A stretch of 12,364 bases of DNA from a bacterium. GTDB taxonomy: Bacteria; Bacillota; Clostridia; Oscillospirales; Acutalibacteraceae. The stretch covers positions 1 to 12,364 of the forward strand of contig JAHKXX010000333.1 of assembly GCA_020627425.1 (NCBI GenBank), written 5' to 3'. The notes beneath the pieces are model-generated. The model worked only from the letters and a program-made list of their open reading frames with translations. It searched no databases and was not told the DNA's origin. Of the stretch, positions 1-6,061 are shown in pieces. The first letter of the stretch is position 1, and the number at the start of each line of letters is the position of its first letter. A program made the position numbers and the translations under genes.

Positions 1-142
1 CAAGGCAAGACTCAGAAATATGGAAAACGGCAGCGAAAGCGAGGTGCCGCTTGACGAGGGCTTTTTCACGAGCTTTTTTGAAATCTATATGCAGGACGGC
101 AACGACAAGCTGCTTAGCAAACTAAACGAGCTGGGTAAGTGA
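1..142 (+). CDS. hisS: Histidyl-tRNA synthetase, C-terminal end (partial)
   Basis: Only the last 46 codons are in the window; the reading frame begins at base 2 and ends at TGA 140-142. The visible tail contains the stretch LRNMENGSESEVPLDEGF. This resembles the end of the HisRS anticodon-binding domain, where a pattern of the type 'R/K-N-M-x-x-G-x-x-x-x-(V/I)-x-L-(D/E)' is common. HisRS charges tRNA-His in the cytoplasm. The gene stops 47 bases before the aspS start on the same strand with no terminator between, and hisS-aspS is a frequent pair in Firmicutes, which supports the call. The catalytic domain lies outside the window, so the name rests on a short tail plus context. Confidence 0.62.
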   Translation, partial: KARLRNMENGSESEVPLDEGFFTSFFEIYMQDGNDKLLSKLNELGK

Positions 143-189
143 TACAAAACGGCTCTATAGCCGAAAAAACAGAAAAAGGAAGTAATATA

Positions 190-1989
190 ATGGCAGAATT
201 TATGACAGGTCTTAAAAGAACAGACTACTGCGGAGAGCTGCGGCAGAGTGATACCGGCAGAGTTGTAACGGTGTTTGGCTGGGCGCAGCGTCAGCGTGAC
301 CTCGGTCAGCTTATATTTATAGATCTGCGCGACAGAACAGGTATAGTACAGCTTGCCTTTGACGATAATACAGACAGGGCTGTTTTTGAAAAGGCTGCGG
401 CGGTGCGCTCCGAATTTGTGCTTGCCGCCGTTGGTAAGGTACGCGAGAGAAGTGCAAAAACAAACAAGATACCGACAGGAGACATAGAGATAGAGGTAAC
501 AGAGCTGAGAATACTCTCCGAGTCCGAGACTCCTCCATTCGAGATAATCGACAACTGTAACACAGCAGAGGCTACAAGACTCAAGTACCGCTATCTGGAT
601 CTTCGCCGTCCACAGCTTCAGCAGAATATCATCTTCCGTCACAAGGTGGCAAAGGTCACCCGTGACTACTTCGACGAGAATGGCTTTATCGAGCTGGAGA
701 CTCCTATGCTGATAAAGTCCACCCCCGAAGGCGCCAGAGACTTTCTTGTCCCGTCAAGAATACACAAAGGCTCGTTCTATGCGCTGCCGCAGTCGCCGCA
801 GATGTACAAGCAGCTTTGTATGGTGGCAGGCTTTGACAGATATATGCAGATAGCGCGCTGTTTCCGCGACGAGGATCTGCGTGCGGACAGACAGCCCGAG
901 TTCACACAGATAGACCTCGAGATGTCCTTTGTCGATATGGAGGACGTGCTGAGTATAGGCGAGGGCTATATAAAGCGTCTGTTCAAGGAAGTAATGAATA
1001 TAGATATTCCTACTCCCTTCCCGAGATATACATATAACGAAGTAATGGAGAGATTCGGCTCCGACAAGCCCGACACGCGCTATGGTATGGAGATAATTGA
1101 CCTGACCGATGCGGTAGCTGACAGCGAATTTGCAGTATTTAAAAATGCGATAGAGGGCGGCGGCTCTGTACGCGCCATAAACGCAAAGTCCTCTGTCAAG
1201 GTATATACAAGAAAAGCAATAGACAAAATGACCGAGTTTGTGCGCGGTATCGGCGCCAAGGGTCTTGCGTGGATAAGATATACAGAGGATGGAGTTTCTT
1301 CCAGCTTCGGTAAGTTTATGAGTGAAGAGCAGATGAACGCTCTGCTCACAAAGGCAGGAGCAGAGGTCGGCGACGTTATAATGATAGTAGCCGATACGGA
1401 CAATAACACCGTGCTGTCTACTCTCGGCGCTGTAAGAACTGAGTGTGCAAAGAAGCTTGAGATTATCGGCGACGGCTTTAACTTCCTCTGGGTAGTGAAG
1501 TTCCCGTTCTTCGAGTTTGACAAAGAGAGCGGCGAATGGGTAGCTATGCACCACCCGTTTACCTCTCCTACAGACGAATGTATAGACAAGCTTGACGGAA
1601 ACAAGGGCGAGGTCTATGCAAAGGCATATGATATGGTTCTGAACGGCATAGAGCTGTCCAGCGGTTCCATAAGAATAACCAATCCCGACTTGCAGAACAA
1701 GATGTTTGAAATGCTCGGTATGAGCGACGAGGAAGCAAACGCAAAGTTCGGCTTCCTGATGGATGCGTTTAAGTACGGTGCGCCCCCCCACGGAGGAATG
1801 GGCATAGGACTGGACAGACTGGTTATGCAGATGTTAAAGGCTCCGACTCTTCGCGATGTAGTTCTCTTCCCTAAGGTACAGAATGCAAGCGAGCTGATGA
1901 CAAACGCTCCGTCCGATGTAGACCCCTTACAGCTTGAAGAGCTGGGTATAGCTATAAAGCCTGCCGAAAAACAGGGCGACGAAAAGTAA
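190..1989 (+). CDS. aspS: Aspartyl-tRNA synthetase
   Basis: This 599-residue class IIb synthetase charges tRNA-Asp with aspartate in the cytoplasm. The N-terminal OB-fold anticodon-binding domain (about residues 8-110) carries VFGWAQRQRDLGQLIFIDLR. Class II motif 1 is near 163-182 (ELETPMLIKSTPEGARDF), with the active-site QSPQ at 201-204. Motif 2 is at 221-246 (ARCFRDEDLRADRQPEFTQ). The bacterial GAD insertion spans roughly 300-420, and motif 3 is GGMGIGLDRL at 535-544. Length is normal for bacterial AspRS (about 590). The frame is open back to GTG 139, but I chose ATG 190 because GGAAG at 178-182 is 7 bases upstream and the protein then starts like its family. Leu38, in RDLG, matches the Leu30 position of the discriminating E. 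coli enzyme rather than the His seen in the non-discriminating Pseudomonas type; this is a weak hint that it charges only tRNA-Asp. It is probably cotranscribed with hisS. Confidence 0.97.
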   Translation: MAEFMTGLKRTDYCGELRQSDTGRVVTVFGWAQRQRDLGQLIFIDLRDRTGIVQLAFDDNTDRAVFEKAAAVRSEFVLAAVGKVRERSAKTNKIPTGDIEIEVTELRILSESETPPFEIIDNCNTAEATRLKYRYLDLRRPQLQQNIIFRHKVAKVTRDYFDENGFIELETPMLIKSTPEGARDFLVPSRIHKGSFYALPQSPQMYKQLCMVAGFDRYMQIARCFRDEDLRADRQPEFTQIDLEMSFVDMEDVLSIGEGYIKRLFKEVMNIDIPTPFPRYTYNEVMERFGSDKPDTRYGMEIIDLTDAVADSEFAVFKNAIEGGGSVRAINAKSSVKVYTRKAIDKMTEFVRGIGAKGLAWIRYTEDGVSSSFGKFMSEEQMNALLTKAGAEVGDVIMIVADTDNNTVLSTLGAVRTECAKKLEIIGDGFNFLWVVKFPFFEFDKESGEWVAMHHPFTSPTDECIDKLDGNKGEVYAKAYDMVLNGIELSSGSIRITNPDLQNKMFEMLGMSDEEANAKFGFLMDAFKYGAPPHGGMGIGLDRLVMQMLKAPTLRDVVLFPKVQNASELMTNAPSDVDPLQLEELGIAIKPAEKQGDEK

Positions 1990-2121
1990 GCGCAGTGCCT
2001 GCGCTGTCAATTCGCGCACTGTAGTTTGTGTTACTGCCTACTTTATTGGCACGCGGCGCAGTGCCTGCGCTGTCGATTCGCGCACTCGACTTCGTGTTGC
2101 CGTCTGCTTTATTGGCACGCG
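1990..2121. repeat. 66-bp tandem repeat, two copies
   Basis: Unit 1 is 1990-2055 and unit 2 is 2056-2121, directly abutting, and unit 1 begins at the base after the aspS stop. By eye 57 of 66 positions match. Each unit starts with a perfect 6-bp hairpin, GCGCAG-TGC-CTGCGC (1990-2004 and 2056-2070), and ends with TTTATTGGCACGCG. Unit 2 has an extra internal inverted pair, GTCGA/TCGAC (2072-2076 and 2086-2090). There is no T-run after the hairpins, so they are not ordinary intrinsic terminators. Nothing looks coding. Function is unknown; a dispersed intergenic repeat is the simplest reading. Confidence 0.9.
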
Positions 2122-2172
2122 GTCAAGCTTGGTCTATTGTCCCTCTTTTTGCGGCGGTTAAATAATCACAAA

Positions 2173-2315
2173 AGTTTCGCCCGCCTTTACAAAGGCGGCA
2201 GAGTCCAGAGGTGCGGGTCTCCGGTGGAGACCTCTCAGCCGCAGGCTGAGAAGCACCGACCGAACCGGCAGGCGAGACCCAGAGCCTCTGGTCGCGCTCC
2301 GCAGAGCGCGAAACT
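2173..2315. repeat. 143-bp multi-hairpin element with 8-bp terminal inverted repeats
   Basis: The ends are perfect inverted repeats, AGTTTCGC (2173-2180) and GCGAAACT (2308-2315). Inside are CCGCCTTT/AAAGGCGG (2181-2198); CCAGAGG (2205-2211) facing CCTCTGG (2285-2291); GGTGC (2210-2214) facing GCACC (2253-2257); GGTCTCC-GGT-GGAGACC (2216-2232); TCTCAGCC-GCA-GGCTGAGA (2233-2251); and CGCGCTC-CGCA-GAGCGCG (2293-2310). Most of these can coexist as one branched fold on either strand. No tRNA signature, transposase or convincing reading frame is present. It could be a MITE- or REP-like non-autonomous repeat, or a structured RNA. I saw no clear target-site duplication. Confidence 0.75.
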
Positions 2316-2350
2316 CCCTTTTCCTGATCTCTCCGATATAGATCATAATA

Positions 2351-2391
2351 AAAGCCTGCGAAAGGACACATCAGCGCCAATCGCAGGCTTT
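2351..2391. terminator. Probable bidirectional intrinsic terminator
   Basis: A perfect 11-bp stem, AAAGCCTGCGA (2351-2361) with TCGCAGGCTTT (2381-2391), encloses a 19-base loop. A-rich sequence lies on the left and TTTGTATTTT on the right, so each strand reads the stem followed by a U-rich tract. It sits 17 bases past the stop of the minus-strand LCP gene and is also the first terminator-like structure after aspS, so it probably ends both converging units. The loop is longer than usual. Confidence 0.72.
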
Positions 2392-2407
2392 GTATTTTGT
2401 AGAATTT

Positions 2408-3583
2408 TTAGTTTCCGTCATAGTCAAAGACAAAGGAATAAAGCGACTGTTTTTCTTTGTCTGTATCGCTGATAACGAGTATCTGAGCGCCCGACTCAGA
2501 TGTATCGTTATAGAAATTGTCGCTCTGCGGCACCCTGTGTTCCTTTCTGCCGTAGGAAAGGAGAAACGGTGTTCTTATAGCCGTATTCAGAGTATCGAGT
2601 CTTGACATATCCGTTGTTATCATAGGAGCCGCTTCATAAATGACCCTCAGCATTGTAAACGGGTCCGAATGCTTTAGCTGTGAAAAAACAGTGTCCATAA
2701 CCGTTCTCTGCCGGGAGGTCCTGTCAAAGTCCGATCCTGCGCTGTCGCGGTCGCGGGCATACCACAGAGCCTGTCTGCCGTTAAGGTGTACATTTGCAGT
2801 GGTGTTGCCCTGCTCATCCTCGGTATATTCATACGAGTCCGGGTCAAGCTCTGTTTTGGTGTCCGTTTGATGGTTCCTGTAGCTCTGCCAGTTGATATAT
2901 CTTATCTCTGTCTCGGTAAGCCGGAGATCTATACCGTTCATAGCGTCTATGATCGAAGTAAAGCCGCTGTAGTCAAGTATACAGTAGGAGTCCACCGCTA
3001 TACCGAAGTTATACTCTATCGTTTCTGTTGCAAGCTTGGCGCCCCCGTAGGAAAACGCAGCATTCAGCTTGTCCTTGCCGTAGCCGGGTATTGTGACATA
3101 GAGATCACGAAGAAAAGAGGTCTGCTTTAACAGCCTATGATTATAGTCTATAGAGAGCATAATTATGGAGTCCGATCTGCCGTATTCGTCCTCGCTGTGG
3201 TTGTCGGTGCCAAAGACGAGCAGGTTTACTACACCGTCATCTCTTCTTAGCTCTCCGACTTCGTTTGTGATACTCTCATTGTCGGCGTGCTCGTCGGTGT
3301 AGTTTATCCTTGATATCACGAGCGCCGTATATATCCCCAAAAACAGCATTAGTAGCAGAATTATAATAAGTATTATTTTTATTACGGTCGAAGCTCTGCC
3401 TTTTTTTCTTTTTGGCATTTTTTGTTTTGGCTCGTTTGTTTTTCTCTGCCGTTTTGAGTAGGACTCGTCCTCGGTAAAGTTGTCCCCGTAATCCTCCGCA
3501 GTGTCCGGGCACTGCTCTGTATATACCGTATAGCCGTCATGAGGCTCCGTATCCATGCCGACAGGCGTCCTTTCGTTTTTCAA
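2408..3583 (-). CDS. LytR-CpsA-Psr (LCP) family wall-polymer ligase, paralogue 1
   Basis: LCP enzymes transfer anionic glycopolymers, such as teichoic acids or capsule, from a polyprenyl-diphosphate carrier to peptidoglycan at the outer membrane face. This 391-residue protein has a charged cytoplasmic N-terminus (1-66), one membrane helix (about 67-90) and an extracellular LCP domain (about 118-300). The domain shows LLVFGTDNHSEDEYGRSDS with the usual Arg-Ser-Asp (136-138), SFLRDLYVTIPGYG (156-169), KLNAAFSYGGAKL (172-184) and HLNGRQALWYARDRD (266-280), then DRTSRQR (287-293). A polar insert (about 232-265) separates the last two blocks. The start is TTG 3583, supported by AGGAGG seven bases upstream; the first in-frame ATG, nine codons later, has no such site. 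It follows a second LCP gene after 73 bases, probably as the distal operon gene. The exact polymer cannot be told from sequence. Confidence 0.93.
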   Translation of the reverse strand: MKNERTPVGMDTEPHDGYTVYTEQCPDTAEDYGDNFTEDESYSKRQRKTNEPKQKMPKRKKGRASTVIKIILIIILLLMLFLGIYTALVISRINYTDEHADNESITNEVGELRRDDGVVNLLVFGTDNHSEDEYGRSDSIIMLSIDYNHRLLKQTSFLRDLYVTIPGYGKDKLNAAFSYGGAKLATETIEYNFGIAVDSYCILDYSGFTSIIDAMNGIDLRLTETEIRYINWQSYRNHQTDTKTELDPDSYEYTEDEQGNTTANVHLNGRQALWYARDRDSAGSDFDRTSRQRTVMDTVFSQLKHSDPFTMLRVIYEAAPMITTDMSRLDTLNTAIRTPFLLSYGRKEHRVPQSDNFYNDTSESGAQILVISDTDKEKQSLYSFVFDYDGN

Positions 3584-3590
3584 TATCCTT

Positions 3591-3596
3591 CCTCCT
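3591..3596 (-). promoter_or_regulatory. Ribosome binding site deciding a TTG start
   Basis: The minus strand reads AAGGAGGAAGGATA-TTG. The perfect AGGAGG ends seven bases before TTG 3583, which fixes an unusual initiation codon for LCP paralogue 1. Confidence 0.85.
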
Positions 3597-3605
3597 TAAA
3601 ACGAA

Positions 3606-3631
3606 CACCGCACAAGCTGTTTTGTGCGGTG
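3606..3631 (-). terminator. Intercistronic hairpin between the two LCP genes
   Basis: CACCGCACAA (3606-3615) pairs perfectly with TTGTGCGGTG (3622-3631) around a 6-base loop. On the minus strand it is followed by TTCGTTTT, an interrupted U-tract, and then directly by the AGGAGG of the next gene. It may be a weak terminator that lowers expression of the distal LCP gene, or a 3'-end stabilising stem. The weak tract argues against full termination. Confidence 0.5.
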
Positions 3632-3656
3632 CATTTGTCGTGTTTTCTTCTGCGTT

Positions 3657-5096
3657 CTACTCAGTGTTCTCTGTCAGCTCAGACGGCGTTGTCTCAAAGA
3701 CAAAGGTCGCTATTTTTTGTCTGAACTTGTTCCAGTCGATGATAACTATACAGTCTATCATATATCCGTCAACATATACGGGATAATCATAGCCCGAATA
3801 GTAGAAGTCAACTCCTATATTGTCCGACACGGGCGCCGACTGTGATACAAGGTCGTATTTCAGATAGGTCGTGGCGTTTGTAGCAAGAGCCGTTATCTCC
3901 GAGGTTTTCAGGTTTGTGGTTATCATAGGACCTATCTCATAGATAACGGACAGTATTGTGGTAAGGCTTGAAGCCTTAAGATCGTTTATTATTATACCCA
4001 GTACCTCTCGCTGACGCTTTGTCCTCTCGTAGTCGTCGCCCGAGCAGATCAGATCCTCACCGCGGTTTCTTGAGTGCCACAGTGCCTGCTGACCGTTCAG
4101 ATGTACCTTTGCCACAAGTTCTCCGTCCTTGTTCTCGGTAAAGGTCAGCTCATTTTTCGGTATCGGGTTGTTTCTTGCGGCTTCGTCATACAGCCACTGG
4201 TATTTCAGCGATTCTCTAACGCTTTCCTTGTAGTCGCCAACAGCGTTTTTGTATTCTTCCTGATTGTTTATCCAGAACTGCCAGTTGATATAGTCTACCT
4301 CGTCCTCGGACAGTTCTACGTCTATGCCGCCGAGAGTGTCTATTATCTTTTTAAAGCTTTTGAAGTCCACCACGGCATATCTGTCTATTTTTATACCATA
4401 ATTCAGCTGTATCGTCTTTATCGCGAGACTTGCTCCTCCAAAGGTGTACGAGGCGTTCAGCTTCTGGCTCTCATAGCCCGGTATGTCTACAAAGGTGTCG
4501 CGCATAAAGGAAAGCATTTTCAGCTTTTTGTGCTTGGTGTCTATGGAAAAAAGTATCATAGTGTCTGACTGACCCTTGTCCTCGCCCTTTCTTGTGTCGG
4601 CACCGAAGAGCATTATATTTAGTATATCGGGGTCTGACAGAAGGGTGCCGCTGTAGGCGTCCGTTTTCGGATCGCCGGAGGCTACCGAGATATCGCTGTT
4701 GTCCTTCAGCTTTGATGAAGGCTTTGATACATTACTGCTTGTATCGGTGTCTACCTGCTCATAATTTATACGGTTAAAGTAGGTGTAGGCAAATATACTT
4801 CCCGTGCCGGTTATTATCATAACGACAGAGAGTATAGAGCATATTACGTTCAGCACTACGCGCTTTTTTGAAAGCTTATATTTCTTTGCCCTGTTTTTCG
4901 GGGCTGTTTTTTTCTGTCCGCTGGCTTTTTTTGAAGCTATGCGGGCGGAGTCATATTTTGTATTCTTGGTTATAACGACAGTCCGCGCCTTTTGTGCAGA
5001 GGGTGCGCGCCCCTGCGGAAGCTTCTTTTTTTGAGCGGACTTGTGCTCGTAAAAGACGACCTCGTCGTTATTTTCGATTTGATTATTTTCAGACAT
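3657..5096 (-). CDS. LytR-CpsA-Psr (LCP) family wall-polymer ligase, paralogue 2
   Basis: This 479-residue protein has the same family role as its neighbour: attaching a lipid-linked glycopolymer to peptidoglycan outside the membrane. It has a long Lys-rich cytoplasmic N-terminus (1-79), a membrane helix (about 80-105), a Ser/Thr/Lys-rich linker (about 112-155) and the LCP domain (about 158-370). Domain blocks are ILNIMLFGADTRKGEDKGQSD (158-178), LSFMRDTFVDIPGYE (195-209), KLNASYTFGGASL (212-224) and VHLNGQQALWHSRNR (331-345), then DYERTKRQR (355-363). Two oddities stand out: Gln176 sits where paralogue 1 and many relatives have Arg before Ser-Asp, and a roughly 57-residue charged insert (274-330) follows YINWQ. 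ATG 5096 is preceded by GAGGAG about six bases upstream. A near-consensus promoter lies about 50 bases upstream, so this is the first gene of an LCP pair. Confidence 0.93.
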   Translation of the reverse strand: MSENNQIENNDEVVFYEHKSAQKKKLPQGRAPSAQKARTVVITKNTKYDSARIASKKASGQKKTAPKNRAKKYKLSKKRVVLNVICSILSVVMIITGTGSIFAYTYFNRINYEQVDTDTSSNVSKPSSKLKDNSDISVASGDPKTDAYSGTLLSDPDILNIMLFGADTRKGEDKGQSDTMILFSIDTKHKKLKMLSFMRDTFVDIPGYESQKLNASYTFGGASLAIKTIQLNYGIKIDRYAVVDFKSFKKIIDTLGGIDVELSEDEVDYINWQFWINNQEEYKNAVGDYKESVRESLKYQWLYDEAARNNPIPKNELTFTENKDGELVAKVHLNGQQALWHSRNRGEDLICSGDDYERTKRQREVLGIIINDLKASSLTTILSVIYEIGPMITTNLKTSEITALATNATTYLKYDLVSQSAPVSDNIGVDFYYSGYDYPVYVDGYMIDCIVIIDWNKFRQKIATFVFETTPSELTENTE

Positions 5097-5144
5097 AGGT
5101 AACTCCTCTAAAACAATAGAAATATCTTTTTGTCTATCTTTACT

Positions 5145-5173
5145 ATTATATATTAGTCGGCGGCTTTTATCAA
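5145..5173 (-). promoter_or_regulatory. SigA-type promoter for the LCP pair
   Basis: On the minus strand, TTGATA (5173-5168) is followed by exactly 17 bases and then TATAAT (5150-5145). Start of transcription would be near 5138, giving a leader of about 42 bases before ATG 5096. The surrounding DNA is strongly AT-rich. No operator is evident. Confidence 0.82.
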
Positions 5174-5281
5174 ATATTTTTTTAAAAAATGTCTAAAATT
5201 ATATTTTCGGGTCGTTTTTTTGTTTATTATTGTGTATTATTTCAGACCCTTGAAAGCACTGAGCCGTAAATTGTGATCTGC

Positions 5282-5881
5282 TTAGTGATTTTCTAAATTC
5301 TGCTCGTCCAGAGTAAGACTATAGGACGGCAGAAACTCCTGTACAAAGACCTCTATCTCCGGCATATCCATACTTGCTATGGTAGAGAGTATCTCGTCCT
5401 TTGCCTTTAAAAACTCCTTGTTTCCCATTTGCAGCTCCTCTATGCATTTTATCAGAGCACTCAGTCTGTCGGCTGCCTTGACAAGTCGGAGAAGGTACGG
5501 GTCGTCCTTCTCCTCCGGCAGCAGCAGCGCCCTGTAGTCCTCCCTGAGATATGACGGCAGCGACGACAGCAGCTGCTCGGCTGCCTCCTGCTCAATATCC
5601 TTGTAGGCGTTTCTCAGGGTCTTGCTGGAGTATTTTATCGGAGTGGGCAGATCGCCCGTTATTATCTCGGTGCAGTCGTGAAAAAGTGCTATTGCGGCGG
5701 CGTGCTCGGGGTCAAGGCAGCCGCCGAAGCGTTTGTTGTGTATCAGGGTCAGCACATGAGCTATCATAGCGACACAGAGGCTGTGTTCGCTTATGTTTTC
5801 TCTGCGGGTGTTGTTCATCAGGGACCAGCGGTCAATATACTTCATTCTCGACATCATAGCAAAAAAATGATAATTTTTCAT
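5282..5881 (-). CDS. yfbR: YfbR-type HD-domain 5'-deoxynucleotidase
   Basis: This family removes the 5'-phosphate from deoxyribonucleoside monophosphates (dAMP, dGMP, dUMP and others in E. coli) and helps balance nucleotide pools in the cytoplasm. From ATG 5881 the protein has 199 residues, the same length as E. coli YfbR as I recall it. It begins MKNYHFFAMMSRMKYIDRW, close to that protein. Metal-binding and substrate residues fall in register: Arg18-Trp19, His33 in ENISEHSL, His68-Asp69 in LFHDCTE with Glu72, then TGDLPTPIKY (75-84) and Asp138 in KAADRL. The frame extends to 5932, but GGAGG at 5889-5893 is seven bases from ATG 5881 and the extra 17 residues have no family counterpart. It lies 185 bases upstream of the LCP operon on the same strand. 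The LCP pair has its own promoter, so coupling is probably loose. Confidence 0.93.
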   Translation of the reverse strand: MKNYHFFAMMSRMKYIDRWSLMNNTRRENISEHSLCVAMIAHVLTLIHNKRFGGCLDPEHAAAIALFHDCTEIITGDLPTPIKYSSKTLRNAYKDIEQEAAEQLLSSLPSYLREDYRALLLPEEKDDPYLLRLVKAADRLSALIKCIEELQMGNKEFLKAKDEILSTIASMDMPEIEVFVQEFLPSYSLTLDEQNLENH

Positions 5882-5888
5882 TCCTGTA

Positions 5889-5893
5889 CCTCC
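5889..5893 (-). promoter_or_regulatory. Ribosome binding site deciding the yfbR start
   Basis: The minus strand reads CACGGAGGTACAGGA-ATG. GGAGG lies inside the longer open frame and selects the internal ATG at 5881 over the upstream ATG at 5932. Confidence 0.8.
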
Positions 5894-5993
5894 GTGAAAC
5901 AGACGAGTGACTGTGCTTATCCTTTGCTCCATTAATCTAACACAAAAAAGTATAAATTACAACCTTTTTACTATAGATTTTTTTGAAAAGATG

Positions 5994-6002
5994 TGGTAAA
6001 AT
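5994..6002 (+). promoter_or_regulatory. Candidate extended -10 promoter for the yfhO-family gene
   Basis: TGGTAAAAT fits an extended -10 element (TGn followed by a TATAAT-like hexamer). Transcription would start near 6009, leaving about 53 bases before ATG 6062. No good -35 hexamer is found at 16-18 bases, so the call is tentative. The region 5882-6061 is a divergent, AT-rich intergenic stretch and must hold promoters in both directions. On the minus strand a TATACT (5954-5949) could be the yfbR -10, again with no clear -35. Confidence 0.38.
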
Positions 6003-6061
6003 TAAATGGTTGTGACAAATTATGTATGTTCCCATAAATAATAAAACAGGAGGTAGACCGA

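Larger units (their letters stand above)
1990..2407. other. 418-base non-coding block between converging genes
   Basis: This is the gap between the aspS stop and the end of the minus-strand LCP gene. It holds the 66-bp tandem repeat, a mostly featureless stretch at 2122-2172, the inverted-repeat-bounded hairpin element, a short unstructured stretch (2316-2350) and a terminator hairpin (2351-2391). Reading frames cross it on both strands, but they run through the repeats, lack good ribosome binding sites and show no recognisable domain, so I treat none as a gene. Confidence 0.8.

Noticed and set aside
139..189. Upstream GTG start for aspS adding 17 residues
   Set aside because: The GTG overlaps the end of the upstream gene with no binding site, whereas ATG 190 has GGAAG seven bases upstream and gives a family-like N-terminus.
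754..1791. 345-codon open frame antisense to aspS
   Set aside because: It lies wholly opposite a certain gene, has no recognisable domain or ribosome binding site, and reflects the codon bias of aspS.
1990..2121. CRISPR array
   Set aside because: Only two 66-base units abut each other with no unique spacers, and there are no cas genes nearby.
2205..2291. Possible tRNA or known riboswitch in the hairpin block
   Set aside because: There is no cloverleaf with a GGTTCRA T-loop and CCA-type acceptor on either strand, and I could not match a known riboswitch core.
2026..2472. 148-codon open frame through the repeat block
   Set aside because: It translates tandem repeats and hairpins, runs into the opposite-strand LCP gene and shows no protein-like pattern.
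5209..5255. GGGTC/GACCC pair downstream of yfbR as a terminator
   Set aside because: The arms are only five bases and the loop is about 35 bases with no suitable tract; I see no convincing yfbR terminator.
5882..5932. Longer N-terminus for the YfbR-type protein
   Set aside because: The extra 17 codons contain the GGAGG that serves the internal ATG, and the family starts at that ATG.
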